DNA of 64,000 nucleotides from Sphingomonas sp. PAMC26645 (lineage in GTDB: Bacteria; Pseudomonadota; Alphaproteobacteria; Sphingomonadales; Sphingomonadaceae): NCBI RefSeq assembly GCF_004795835.1, contig NZ_CP039249.1, forward strand, positions 372,001 through 436,000, in the 5' to 3' direction. Below, piece by piece: positions 41,715 through 50,527 of the stretch. The position numbers were made by a program, and so were the translations under genes. The notes under the pieces are model-generated. The model did not search any database, was not told where the DNA came from, and worked only from the letters and a program-made list of their open reading frames with translations. Numbering within the stretch: the stretch's first letter is position 1; the number at the start of each line of letters is the position of its first letter.

Positions 41715-42770
41715 TTAAGACGATAGTCGCTCCCGACTAATTCTGAGGGTAACGATCAGCCCACCTTCGGACCAATCGTACGCGATCGACCCGCCCAGTT
41801 GGCCAGCCACGGTCCGCCTAACAAGCTTGCTGCCGAAGCCCTCGGAACCGCTTTCAGGCGGCGAAACCCGCGGTCCGCCCCGTTCAAGCCACGTGATAAT
41901 GAGTTCGGCGCCATCAGGCGGGCTGGAAAGGTCCAACGTGCCCGTCGGCACCGACAGGGCGCCGTACTTCATCGAGTTCGTAGCCAGCTCGTGTATGACC
42001 AAGGCAAGACCCGTCGCTGCGGACTCCCCCACTCCCATGCGCTCGACCGCGACGCGAATTCGTCCCCTGAAGGCGCCCATATCGTCATACGGCGCGAGCA
42101 GTACCGTCAGCAGATCGCCCAACAGGGCGGCGTTGCCTTGCCCGCTAGGAAGCGGCCGCACGAGATCATGCGCGCGGCCTAGTGCTGACAGGCGCTCGGT
42201 CAGCTCGCTTGCCATTTCTTCCTTGTTGGCGGTTCCTCGGGACGTGATCGCGGTCAGGCCGGTAGCAATCGTGAGAAGGTTCTTCACGCGGTGGCTCATC
42301 TCACCTGCCAGAAGCTCGTTGCCTTCTTCAGCGTGCTTTCGCCCGGTCACATCGAGAAAGATGCCGAACATGGTGCGGCCAACGATGCCGGCATCATCCC
42401 CTTGGCCGCGAGCAGAAATCCATCGGACGTCGTCACCAGCCAGGATACGGAAGTCTGTCTCGTAAGGCCCGAGAACAGCGCGCGTCGCCGCGAAGGCCGA
42501 CCGTACGCGGTCGCGATCGGAGGGGTGGATATGCGCAGACAGCTCTTCGAACGTTACCGTGTCACGCCACGGCATGCCCCAAAGCTCAAAGCCTCGCTCA
42601 TCCATCGTAAAAAGATCGCTATCGACATTCCAGGCCCACAGCGCGACGCCGGCTGCGGTCATCGCTAACTGGAGGTGTTCGGGTTGCCAGGCATGGGCAA
42701 TCGGCATTTCAGGAAGCAAGCCGTATGTCCTCTCGATAGCGCTGTCCGTCCGCCATAGTCTATCTAACAC
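41715..42770 (-). CDS. HWE-family sensor histidine kinase with PAS domain
   Basis: The 351-residue protein has a PAS domain (about 30-145, WAWNVDSDLFTMDERGFELW; IFLDVTGRK). A kinase core of the HWE type follows, with the phosphorylation site EMSHRVKNLLTIATGL, the ELATNSMKYGAL N-box and the LERGGPRVSPP/EGFGSKL region. HWE kinases are common in alphaproteobacterial light and stress signalling. It converges with the BLUF gene. No receiver or transmembrane segment is present. Confidence 0.93.
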   Translation of the reverse strand: MLDRLWRTDSAIERTYGLLPEMPIAHAWQPEHLQLAMTAAGVALWAWNVDSDLFTMDERGFELWGMPWRDTVTFEELSAHIHPSDRDRVRSAFAATRAVLGPYETDFRILAGDDVRWISARGQGDDAGIVGRTMFGIFLDVTGRKHAEEGNELLAGEMSHRVKNLLTIATGLTAITSRGTANKEEMASELTERLSALGRAHDLVRPLPSGQGNAALLGDLLTVLLAPYDDMGAFRGRIRVAVERMGVGESAATGLALVIHELATNSMKYGALSVPTGTLDLSSPPDGAELIITWLERGGPRVSPPESGSEGFGSKLVRRTVAGQLGGSIAYDWSEGGLIVTLRISRERLSS

Positions 42771-43025
42771 CCGGATCCTAATTTAGTTTACTAACATAAA
42801 TAGCCGCTAGTAGATCGCAAGGCGTGCACTCGATGCTGAATTTCTCGAAAAATCAGGGTGTTAATTCGCTCGGCCGCTCTCGAACGCTTCTGACTTCTCC
42901 TGCGAGATCAGCAGGCATACTTGAGATCTTCACAGTTCGAGGGTATCAAATGTGGCCGCGTGGTCGCTACAAGTTCTCTTAAGGGCCTAAGCCCTCTTGT
43001 CTGTTTTATAAGCGGCCGGCCTGCT

Positions 43026-43175
43026 ATCCTCTCCATTATCGCTGTTGAGCGGTCATATGTATGGAGAACCCGATCGTAATCACGACTGTTCGACAGACAG
43101 ATGTTTTCGGACGGTATCATCTTGATCGTCGCAAAACGCCGTCGACAACCCCGATTGGCGACTATCTTGTGTTTT
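43026..43175. repeat. Dispersed repeat, copy 2 (matches 57934-58085)
   Basis: This segment aligns with 57934-58085 over about 145 bases in the same order, with shared blocks CCATTATCGC, TTTTCGGACGG, TTGATCGTCGCAAAACGCCG and AACCCCGATTGGCGACTATC. The rest of the 650-base gap 42771-43420 holds a short hairpin (AGGGC-CTAA-GCCCT near 42978) and no convincing gene. Confidence 0.7.
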
Positions 43176-43420
43176 GCGTCGCCTAACGAGCGTACCTTTT
43201 TTCATTCCCATAACTCCGTCGAGATCACGCCATCTCGAGAAAACGTTTGGAACGGTTTTTGGGAAAGCGGCTTGCAGCGGAATCAGTTCACTCGCCGCTG
43301 TTGCCCGCTGCCCCCGTTTCACGTCCCAATCGAGAAACTTAGTCAGCAGCTATCGACGTACCGTTGGCGGTTCATGCTGTCTTGCGTTCTGAGCGCGTTA
43401 TTACCAAAGCGCAGCCTTCG

Positions 43421-44575
43421 ATGGTATTTTCCGACACCCGCCAGTGCCACCCTCCCGGTCGCAATCTCCCTCAATGGGGCTGGCTATTGGTGATCATGCT
43501 TTGCTTGTCGGCAGGTTGCACCTCATTGCCGCCCCCTGTGATGAACCGAAGCCTGGAAAGAGCCGCCAGACCAATCACGTTTTCTGCTGACGGGACGAGA
43601 GCCAGCACTACGTTCGATGTTCTGACTTTCAACGTGGAAGGCCTTGGCTGGCCCGCACGTCGGGGCCGTCGACCGTCACTCGAACGGATCAGCATGGTAC
43701 TGCGCGGCATGGAGGCAAAAGGCGAGGCGCCGGACGTGGTCATGGTCCAGGAAATGTTCAGTCAGGCCGCGGTCCGGGCCATCACCAATCTGGAGTATCC
43801 GAACATGGTATCGGGGCCTTCCCGCACGCAGCGAAAACAGCTGCCTGGCGCCGGTCGGATGCCAAAACCCTATAAATGGAAGAGGGGCGAAATCGGTTTG
43901 CATTTCGCCGGTTCCGGACTGGCGATACTCAGCGCTTTTCCGATTGTCGAAATGCTGTCCGAGCCGTTCGGAAGGCGGCGTTGTGCGGGTCTGGACTGCC
44001 TGAGCAACAAGGGCATGCTCTATGCGAGAATCGCAATTCCCGGCGTTCCCGGTGCGATCAACCTGTTCAATGCTCACCTTAATTCACAAGGTGCGTCACG
44101 CGTGTCGCCACAGCGACACGGACACGCTCACCGGCTCCAGGTGGAGGAACTAGTCAATTTCATTTCGGCGGTGGGTAGCCCGGATATACCCACGGTGCTG
44201 GGGGGCGACTTCAACATGAAAGGCTCGGCGATCCGGTTCGAGCGGTTTCGCAATGTCGCAGAGCCATTCGAGATCGTGCACGAATGGTGCACTGACCAGC
44301 CGCTGCTGTGCGATACGCGCATCTCGTGGGACGGTGACGAGCCGTGGATGGATACGCAGGACTTGCAACTGTTCGAAAGCGGATCGAGCGTGCGGATCAT
44401 TCCGATCCGTGTCGAAGCCCTGTTCGATGGATCCGCTGGGAGCCCGAGGCTATCTGATCACGACGGCTTTCGCGTCACCTACCGCGTGAGTTGGCAGACG
44501 CGTACAGGCCGACCTGTTCCTGCGGGTAAAAATGTGAGTGTCGACAGGACGCCTATGATCGGTCGCCATGGCTGA
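43421..44575 (+). CDS. Endonuclease/exonuclease/phosphatase-family lipoprotein
   Basis: From the ATG at 43421 the protein has a lipobox (LCLSAGC, about residue 32). Its EEP domain motifs are LTFNVEGL, VVMVQEM (metal-binding Glu), GLAILSAFPI, FNAHLNS (catalytic His/Asn), GGDFNM and RLSDHDGF (Asp/His). These are the DNase I/sphingomyelinase fold catalytic residues, all present. The substrate, nucleic acid or phosphodiester lipid, is not evident. As a lipoprotein it would act at the membrane or cell surface. The start lacks a clear ribosome site; upstream in-frame starts add a non-signal extension. Confidence 0.82.
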   Translation: MVFSDTRQCHPPGRNLPQWGWLLVIMLCLSAGCTSLPPPVMNRSLERAARPITFSADGTRASTTFDVLTFNVEGLGWPARRGRRPSLERISMVLRGMEAKGEAPDVVMVQEMFSQAAVRAITNLEYPNMVSGPSRTQRKQLPGAGRMPKPYKWKRGEIGLHFAGSGLAILSAFPIVEMLSEPFGRRRCAGLDCLSNKGMLYARIAIPGVPGAINLFNAHLNSQGASRVSPQRHGHAHRLQVEELVNFISAVGSPDIPTVLGGDFNMKGSAIRFERFRNVAEPFEIVHEWCTDQPLLCDTRISWDGDEPWMDTQDLQLFESGSSVRIIPIRVEALFDGSAGSPRLSDHDGFRVTYRVSWQTRTGRPVPAGKNVSVDRTPMIGRHG

Positions 44576-44647
44576 CGTGGGGACCGCCATCTTCCCACCA
44601 GGCGACAGGACTGGGTAGGGCGTCCCGATTAGTTCGAAGGAGGCGTC

Positions 44648-45012
44648 ATGCCCGCTCTCAATACCATCGTACCGGATGGACTCGTCCGGCCGATCGGCGT
44701 GCCGTCCGCCCCGACCATGATCGATGTGCGCGACATGGCAATGTCGCATTGGATACCGGGGTCGTTCATCCGCCAGTAGAAGACGGTCGCCGAATGGTCG
44801 ACGGCTGTCCGCAATCGCGCCGTCATTATGATCAACGGTGACGGTACCGAAGCGCACGGCGTCGTGGCGTGGCTGCGGGGATCGACGCCGAAGCGCTTGA
44901 AGGGAGCGTGGCAGGGTGACTGCCGCCGGTCTTGCCCGTGGTCGATACGACGCACCTGCCACCTTACGAGGCCGACGGACGGACGATCTACGTAACGCAG
45001 GCCTTCGCCGGC
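44648..45012 (+). pseudogene. Rhodanese/chromate-resistance-type protein, degraded
   Basis: The ATG at 44648 starts MPALNTIVPDGLVRPIGVPS, APTMIDVRD and, after a TAG at 44777, KTVAEWSTAVRNRAVIMINGD. A frameshift near 44870 is needed to reach AGIDAEALEGSVAG, a TGA, then LPPVLPVVDTTHLPPYEADG. This resembles N-terminal rhodanese parts of ChrB-like or sulfurtransferase proteins. Two stops and one frameshift make it a clear pseudogene; the C-terminal part is absent. Confidence 0.65.
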
Positions 45013-45030
45013 AGGCAGGCATCCCCACAA

Positions 45031-45050
45031 ACATTGCGATTCCCCAATGT
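45031..45050. promoter_or_regulatory. ACATTG-N8-CAATGT palindrome upstream of csbD-like gene
   Basis: ACATTG (45031-45036) and CAATGT (45045-45050) flank eight bases. The same motif with similar interior lies at 50377-50396 upstream of the TonB receptor. A shared regulator site is possible; no regulator can be named. Confidence 0.4.
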
Positions 45051-45147
45051 CGTAAAATTTCGGGTCAGGGGCGGTTAGCTTCTGCGGGTTGTGCGTTATC
45101 ACTCCCGAAGCGACCTCAGGTTGAGGTTTAGCAACTAGGAACATCAC

Positions 45148-45330
45148 GTGGGTGAATTTACCGACAAGGCCGCAGCAGTGGGCAACAAGATCGCAGGTAA
45201 GGCGAAAGAGTTGTACGGTGATGCCACCGATAACGCTGAACTGGAAGCCGAAGGTGAGGCGCAGCAGCTCAAGGGCACCGGTCAAGACGTCAAGGGTAGC
45301 GTAAAGGGTGCTCTCGGCGACAAGATCTAA
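45148..45330 (+). CDS. CsbD-like stress protein
   Basis: The 60-residue product has the CsbD features: FTDKAAAVGNKIAGKAKELY, then DATDNAELEAEGEAQQLKGT, QDVKGSVKGALGD. Family members are small, highly hydrophilic general-stress proteins of unknown biochemistry, often under a stress sigma factor. The start is GTG at 45148 with AGGAAC upstream. A strong terminator hairpin follows. Confidence 0.85.
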   Translation: MGEFTDKAAAVGNKIAGKAKELYGDATDNAELEAEGEAQQLKGTGQDVKGSVKGALGDKI

Positions 45331-45344
45331 GGTATAACCCCATA

Positions 45345-45374
45345 CTACGACCGCCGAGCAACCGGCGGTCGTAG
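45345..45374 (+). terminator. Terminator after the CsbD-like gene
   Basis: CTACGACCGCCG (45345-45356) and CGGCGGTCGTAG (45363-45374) form a perfect 12-base stem with a six-base loop, 15 bases after the stop. No long T-run follows, as is common in high-GC genomes. Confidence 0.8.
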
Positions 45375-45417
45375 ACCAATTATCGTTAACGCCGCCAGTG
45401 TCGGATATATCTATTCA

Positions 45418-45558
45418 ATGACTAGCAGTGTTTGGACTATCGACATATCGGTCTGTGCCGAGCAAATCGAAGCTCAACTGGTGAAGCTTGTTGCCCACAT
45501 GGATGAACTTGGCATATTACAGCCCGATCTCTTGCAAGTAGCAGCCAACGACAACTAG
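45418..45558 (+). CDS. Possible small protein, unknown
   Basis: This 46-codon frame, ATG at 45418 to TAG at 45556-45558, reads like a short amphipathic helical protein (EQIEAQLVKLVAHMDELGIL). No family or ribosome site is clear. It overlaps the convergent sensor-kinase stop by four bases. It could be a real small protein or chance. Confidence 0.3.
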   Translation: MTSSVWTIDISVCAEQIEAQLVKLVAHMDELGILQPDLLQVAANDN

Positions 45559-46937
45559 CTGCTGGGGTCTCGTTTGGGCGCTATGGTATGCTGTGGATTG
45601 TCAAAAATTGGTAAGGCGATCGAGACAATAAGACCTGGGTGATTGTCTAGCAGTTTCATACTGCCGCCATGCGCTGCGGCGATTGCAGCGACAAGGTTCA
45701 GTCCCAAGCCGTGACCACTAGCCGGCCCACGTGCCAGCTTAGAAAATCGCTGGACGGCACGGGCCCGGTCACAGTCCGGAATGCCAATTCCATTGTCTCC
45801 GATAGTCAGAATCGCCGTATTGTCCGCTTGGGTCAGCTCAAGTTTGATGATGCTGCCATTGGGCGTGTGCCTCAACGCGTTCTCGAGCAGGTTCACGACG
45901 ATTTGCGCGAGGAGTTCGGTGTCTCCCGTCAAGGCGATACCATCATCGATGTGGCACGCTAGGCTGCGGCCACTGTCCTGCGCAACGAGCACATAGCTTT
46001 CAGCGAGCATGGCGACAGTTTGACTGAGTTCGACACGATGAAAATAGGCGTGAAGTGCTCCCGACTCAATCTCAGCGATACGCAAAAGCGCCGCAAATAA
46101 TGACAATATCGCATCGATGTCTGCGATGGATCGATCCATCTGTCGGGCCTGCTCACTATCATCCTCTGCCAAAGCCAATGCCTGTTCGAAACGAAGTCGC
46201 AACCTCATAATTGGCGTTCGGAGGTCATGGGCGATGTCGCTGGAGACGTGTCTCAGGTTCTCGATCAAAGCCGCGTTGCGATCGAGCATGTTGTTGAGCG
46301 TCGTCGCGAGTTGATCGAATTCGTCCTGGCGATCGCTAACCGCGATCCGTTGACCGAGATCCCCTTCGGTGACCGACATTGCCGCGCGGTTGACCGATCC
46401 AAGCCGTGCGCGGATCATACGCCCAAATAGCGCCCCGCCTGTAAGACCGACTGCCAGCATGATGCAGAACCCGGCGAGAAACAGCGACAGCAGAGTGCTG
46501 CGCAACTCCTCGGCTGGGGCAAGTTCGGTCGCGACGGTCAGGCGAGCGCCGTCGCTTAGCGTCGTAGTCTGTGCTCTGGCCGCGTGCTGACCTCCTTCCA
46601 GATCGCGAAACCGGATATTGTCCCAGCCGTTGCGAGGGGGTGTCGTTGCGAGCTCGCCGCCAAGTCGGCGGCCATCGCTCCCGATCAGCAAATAGCCGAA
46701 GTTATTCACTCCGCGGTCGTCCCTGCGCTGAAGCGCACGGTGCATTGCAGGCGCACCGCCTTTTCCGGCAACGGTGAGGAGGCTTCGCATCTCGAAAGCA
46801 ATTTCTTCGTCAAGCTGCTCGGTTAGGATGCGCTTTCCGACCAGATCGGCGCCCACCCCCAGCGCCAGCGTTACCAGCGTGAACCCGCCGATAAAGAACA
46901 GTGTGATCTGGCGGGCAGTCCGCGCGGTCTCAGCCAT
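45555..46937 (-). CDS. Two-component sensor histidine kinase
   Basis: The 460-residue protein has two membrane helices (about 11-35 and 155-180) around a periplasmic loop. HAMP (about 180-232, GSVNRAAMSVTEGDLGQRI), HisKA (DIAHDLRTPIMRLRLRFEQA) and HATPase (NLLENALRHTPNG, then GDNGIGIPD, GLGLNLV) follow. It overlaps the upstream response-regulator gene by eight bases and forms a pair with it. The signal is unknown. Confidence 0.92.
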   Translation of the reverse strand: MAETARTARQITLFFIGGFTLVTLALGVGADLVGKRILTEQLDEEIAFEMRSLLTVAGKGGAPAMHRALQRRDDRGVNNFGYLLIGSDGRRLGGELATTPPRNGWDNIRFRDLEGGQHAARAQTTTLSDGARLTVATELAPAEELRSTLLSLFLAGFCIMLAVGLTGGALFGRMIRARLGSVNRAAMSVTEGDLGQRIAVSDRQDEFDQLATTLNNMLDRNAALIENLRHVSSDIAHDLRTPIMRLRLRFEQALALAEDDSEQARQMDRSIADIDAILSLFAALLRIAEIESGALHAYFHRVELSQTVAMLAESYVLVAQDSGRSLACHIDDGIALTGDTELLAQIVVNLLENALRHTPNGSIIKLELTQADNTAILTIGDNGIGIPDCDRARAVQRFSKLARGPASGHGLGLNLVAAIAAAHGGSMKLLDNHPGLIVSIALPIFDNPQHTIAPKRDPSS

Positions 46938-47601
46938 CGTTACGAAGGCTGTAGCCTATCCCACGCACGGTCCGGATCGCGTCCACGTCAAATCCGGCGT
47001 TCAGTTTCTGTCGGAGCCGGCTCATATGGGTTTCGACGATGTTCGTCTGTGGATCGAAATGCAGATGCCACACTTGTTCGAGAAGCATCGTTCGCGACAC
47101 CGTCTTGCCATTCTGGCTTACCAGCCGCTCGAGGAGTTCGAATTCGCGGGGTTGTAGCACGACCCGCCGATCTTCCCTCCATGCCTCACGACGCATCCGA
47201 TCGATGCGGATACTGCCAAAGCTCGCAACCTCCTGCTGATTAGCGCCGCGCCGCAAAAGGGCTTCGACACGTGCGATGAGTTCAGCGATCGCGAACGGCT
47301 TGACCAGATAATCGTCAGCGCCCGCGCGAAGCCCGGTGACACGATCCTCAATCGAGCCGAGCGCCGTCAGCAACAACACTGGACCAAGATATCCGTTGAC
47401 CCGCACCGTCTCCACAATCTCGAGCCCGTCCATGTCGGGGAGCATCCGGTCAACGATCATCAGGTCCGGCGCTTCGCGAAGCAGGCTTGCCAAGCCCTCC
47501 CACCCGACCCGTTCAGCGCTGACTTCATGCCCCTCGCCCGACAAAGCGCGGCAGATGGTCTGCGCCGCCTCGGCATCGTCCTCGATCAACAGCAGTCTCA
47601 C
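46930..47601 (-). CDS. OmpR-family response regulator
   Basis: The 223-residue protein has a receiver (LLIEDDAEAAQTICRAL, MIVDRMLPDMDGLEI with the phosphorylated Asp, VKPFAI) and a winged-helix DNA-binding domain (about 125-220, LQPREFELLERLV; TVRGIGYSL). It precedes and overlaps the sensor kinase gene, so the two form one operon. It diverges from the DedA gene. Confidence 0.94.
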   Translation of the reverse strand: MRLLLIEDDAEAAQTICRALSGEGHEVSAERVGWEGLASLLREAPDLMIVDRMLPDMDGLEIVETVRVNGYLGPVLLLTALGSIEDRVTGLRAGADDYLVKPFAIAELIARVEALLRRGANQQEVASFGSIRIDRMRREAWREDRRVVLQPREFELLERLVSQNGKTVSRTMLLEQVWHLHFDPQTNIVETHMSRLRQKLNAGFDVDAIRTVRGIGYSLRNDG

Positions 47602-47846
47602 GATTGGCTACACCTCAATACGGTCCGCGACCTACGCGACCATCCTTATCGCGCTCCGCAGGCGCTGCGACGAGGGAAAGATTGATAATTCCCAATCTGC
47701 GGTCGCCGAGATTGTTCACGCTCGTCAGGACGCCTAGCTCGATCATCGATCAACGGCGAAGCGGTTTGTCCGCTAGCGCCCACGGTTCGCGTCCGAGACC
47801 AGTCTCGCCCGGAGTGTATTTCCTGAACGCACTGATCACTGAGACG

Positions 47847-48491
47847 ATGGCCTTCATCGTCCGCCATGCGCTGTGGGCCGGCCCCGTCATGGGTGTCCTG
47901 GCGTTCTGCGAGTCCCTCGCTGTAGTCGGCCTGTTCATACCGGCAACGGCGCTGATGATGGCAGTTGGGGGCATGATCGCCACAGGTCTGCTTAGCCCTT
48001 GGCCGATCGTCTCGTGCGCGATCATTGGCGCAGTGCTTGGCGACTGGCTCTCGTTCGTTATCGGTCGTTCGATCGGTCCCTCTGCACTGCGACGCTGGCC
48101 TCTCAACCGACACCGCCACGCTGCAGCTCGCGCGCGGCTGTTCTTTCGCCGATACGGTATGGCATCCATCCTTTTTGGTCGGTTCCTCGGCCCCATCCGC
48201 GCAACCGTACCGCTCGTCGCCGGCCTGATCGGAATGCCGCTACGCTCGTTCCAGATTGCCAACATCACGTCAGCCTTGATCTGGGTGCCAGCACTGCTCG
48301 CCCCCGGTTTTCTAGCCGCCCAATCGCTTGGTGGGCGTGGGGCGATAACCAACACTCACGTTTTGCTCTTCGGCGCCGCGATTGCGGTTATGACCGTCGC
48401 TGGTGGCATCATCGGTGCAAGAGCAATCGGTAGCGATGCGGGGCGCCGCGACCGGCGCCGGATAGCCAGAACTGCGCGCAAACCATCATAG
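47847..48491 (+). CDS. DedA-family membrane protein
   Basis: The product (about 214 residues) has several membrane helices and DedA/SNARE-associated motifs (ESLAVVGLFIPATALM, GAVLGDWLSFVIGRSIG, FGRFLGPIRATVPLVAGL with the conserved F-x-R-x-x-P-x-x-R box). DedA proteins are implicated in lipid-carrier recycling and proton homeostasis. The ATG at 47847 is chosen; a GTG at 47814 is also possible because it has a weak GGAG just before it. The next gene is a CDF exporter 51 bases later. Confidence 0.85.
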   Translation: MAFIVRHALWAGPVMGVLAFCESLAVVGLFIPATALMMAVGGMIATGLLSPWPIVSCAIIGAVLGDWLSFVIGRSIGPSALRRWPLNRHRHAAARARLFFRRYGMASILFGRFLGPIRATVPLVAGLIGMPLRSFQIANITSALIWVPALLAPGFLAAQSLGGRGAITNTHVLLFGAAIAVMTVAGGIIGARAIGSDAGRRDRRRIARTARKPS

Positions 48492-48542
48492 AATCTTCGA
48501 CCCTTTTACGACACGCACTCTTTCCAGGATTTCTAAGACGTC

Positions 48543-49505
48543 ATGGCCGCCAACAGTTCCAAGACCGTGATCTATGCCGCGCTTGCCGGCAACGCGGCAA
48601 TTGCTGTCACCAAGTTCGTCGCCGCCTGGTTCACCGGATCTTCCGCGATGTTGTCAGAGGGTGTGCATTCGCTCGTCGATACGGGCAACCAGATCCTTCT
48701 CCTCTACGGGATTAAACAAGCAGCAAAGCCTGCGACGCCCGACCACCCGTTCGGCTATGGCTTGCGTCTGTATTTCTGGGCGTTCGTGGTTGCCATCCTG
48801 ATCTTCGGGCTGGGCGCGGGCATCTCGATCTATCAGGGGATCGACAAAATTCAGTCGCCCCACCCTGTCGAAAGTGCCTGGATTAACTATGTGGTGCTGG
48901 CCTTCGGACTGGTTTTTGAGGGCAGCGTATGGTGGGTCGCATTGCGTGCGTTCCGCAAGGAGAAGGGTTCCGGCAGCTGGATCGAAGCGATCCGGGCAAG
49001 TAAGGATCCAACCATCTTTACCGTCCTCTTCGAGGATTCTGCTGCCTTGCTGGGCTTGCTGACGGCGATGCTCGGTATCTTCCTGTCCCAGGCGCTTAAT
49101 CTGCCCTGGCTTGACGGCGTAGCCTCCATCGTCATCGGTGTGATCCTCGCGGTAACAGCCGCCTTTCTGGCCTATGAATGCCAGAGTCTCCTCACCGGCG
49201 AAGGCGTCAGGCCTTCCGTGCGCAACAGCATCCGTACAATCGCTGCGTCGGGGACCGGCGTATTGCGCGTCAACGAACTGCTGACGATGCACTTCGGACC
49301 GAACGACGTTCTCGTCGCGGTGAGCCTGGACTTCAGCGATGGACTTCGTGCGTCTGGGGTCGAGGCCACGGTCAGCGCACTCGAGCGCGCGATCAAGGAA
49401 ACGCATCCTGAAGTCACACGCGTCTTCATTGAGGCCCAGAGCTTCGAGGCACACCGGCGCGATGCCGCGATCACCGCCGCCAGTGTTGCGGCCAGCGCCG
49501 CGTGA
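48543..49505 (+). CDS. Cation diffusion facilitator transporter (ZnT9/TMEM163-like)
   Basis: The 320-residue protein has six membrane helices with LSEGVHSLVDTGNQILLLYG (His/Asp site), the DHPFGYG motif, LFEDSAALLGLL and a cytoplasmic C-terminal domain (about 220-300). It exports Zn2+ or a similar cation. Its stop overlaps the next UppP gene as GTGA, so the two are coupled. Confidence 0.9.
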   Translation: MAANSSKTVIYAALAGNAAIAVTKFVAAWFTGSSAMLSEGVHSLVDTGNQILLLYGIKQAAKPATPDHPFGYGLRLYFWAFVVAILIFGLGAGISIYQGIDKIQSPHPVESAWINYVVLAFGLVFEGSVWWVALRAFRKEKGSGSWIEAIRASKDPTIFTVLFEDSAALLGLLTAMLGIFLSQALNLPWLDGVASIVIGVILAVTAAFLAYECQSLLTGEGVRPSVRNSIRTIAASGTGVLRVNELLTMHFGPNDVLVAVSLDFSDGLRASGVEATVSALERAIKETHPEVTRVFIEAQSFEAHRRDAAITAASVAASAA

Positions 49506-50329
49506 CGTGGCTAGAAGCAGTTCTGCTTGGTCTCATCCAGGGACTGACGGAGTTTTTGCCTGTATCGTCCAGCGCGCATCTTCGGATCGCAGGTCTCGTC
49601 CTCGAGGGCGGCAAGGATCCCGGCGCAGCCTTCACGGCCATCACCCAACTCGGCACCGAGGCGGCCGTCCTGCTCTATTTCCGTCATGACATCTGGAGGA
49701 TTGGCGTCGCCTGGTTTGCATCGTTTACTCGCGGTCGCGAGCCGCTGTCGCCCGATGCGAGGATGGGGTGGCTAGTCCTGCTGGGAACTGTACCGATCGC
49801 GCTGATGGGCCTTGCGTTCCGGCATGCGATCGAAACCTCGCTGCGCAACCTGTACCTGACCGCGACGACGCTGATCCTCTTCGGGCTGCTACTCGCGGTG
49901 GCCGACGTGATCGGTCGGAAGACCCGCCAGCTTGACGGTATGACATGGCGCGATGGCATCGTGTTGGGATTTGCCCAGGCCTTGGCCTTGATCCCCGGCG
50001 TGTCGAGGTCCGGTGGCACGATTAGTGCCGGACTGGCGCTCGGCTACACCCGCGCTGCCGCGGCCCGGTATTCGTTCTTGCTCGCGGTACCCGCCGTCCT
50101 GCTGTCGGGCTTCTACCAACTGATCGCGAGCCGCGACGTGACGGGAGGTCCATCCCCCGCCTGCCTCGCGATCGCGACGCTCGTAGCGTTCGGGGTCGGC
50201 TACGGCGTGATCATCGTCTTCCTGCGGATCGTATCCACCCGCAGCTACATGCCGTTTGTCCTGTACCGAGTATTTGCCGGATCGATACTGCTTGGAATGC
50301 TATCGCTTGGCTACATTCCCGCGACCTAA
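49502..50329 (+). CDS. uppP: Second undecaprenyl-diphosphatase (actinobacterial type)
   Basis: This 275-residue protein shares both UppP motifs with the first copy (LIQGLTEFLPVSSSAHLRI; LIPGVSRSGGTISAGLALG). It is of a different subtype, with AAFTAITQLGTEAAVLLYF and the long R-x-G-W-L-V-L-L-G-T-V-P segment I associate with high-GC Gram-positive UppP. It starts with a GTG overlapping the CDF stop. A second UppP could back up carrier recycling or give extra bacitracin tolerance. A transferred origin is inferred, not shown. Confidence 0.88.
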   Translation: MTWLEAVLLGLIQGLTEFLPVSSSAHLRIAGLVLEGGKDPGAAFTAITQLGTEAAVLLYFRHDIWRIGVAWFASFTRGREPLSPDARMGWLVLLGTVPIALMGLAFRHAIETSLRNLYLTATTLILFGLLLAVADVIGRKTRQLDGMTWRDGIVLGFAQALALIPGVSRSGGTISAGLALGYTRAAAARYSFLLAVPAVLLSGFYQLIASRDVTGGPSPACLAIATLVAFGVGYGVIIVFLRIVSTRSYMPFVLYRVFAGSILLGMLSLGYIPAT

Positions 50330-50376
50330 AGAGGCAATCACCGTATCCGTTCTGTGAGGACTGTCTGCCTCGGCAA

Positions 50377-50396
50377 ACATTGCGTTGTCCCAATGT
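50377..50396. promoter_or_regulatory. ACATTG-N8-CAATGT palindrome upstream of the TonB receptor
   Basis: Same architecture and similar interior as 45031-45050; about 130 bases before the receptor start. Shared regulation is inferred only. Confidence 0.4.
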
Positions 50397-50527
50397 TCGG
50401 TTGCGTAACGATATCGACGCGGATCCGTCGCACGTTTGTCATCCGGCACGCACACTTGCTCGTCCCGACAAGACGCGACGGTCGATCCTAATCGACGCTT
50501 CGCGCATCGAATGGGGCTCAAAGACAT

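Noticed and set aside
43101..43493. A 130-codon open frame upstream of the EEP lipoprotein
   Set aside because: Runs through the dispersed repeat with no domain and no ribosome site.
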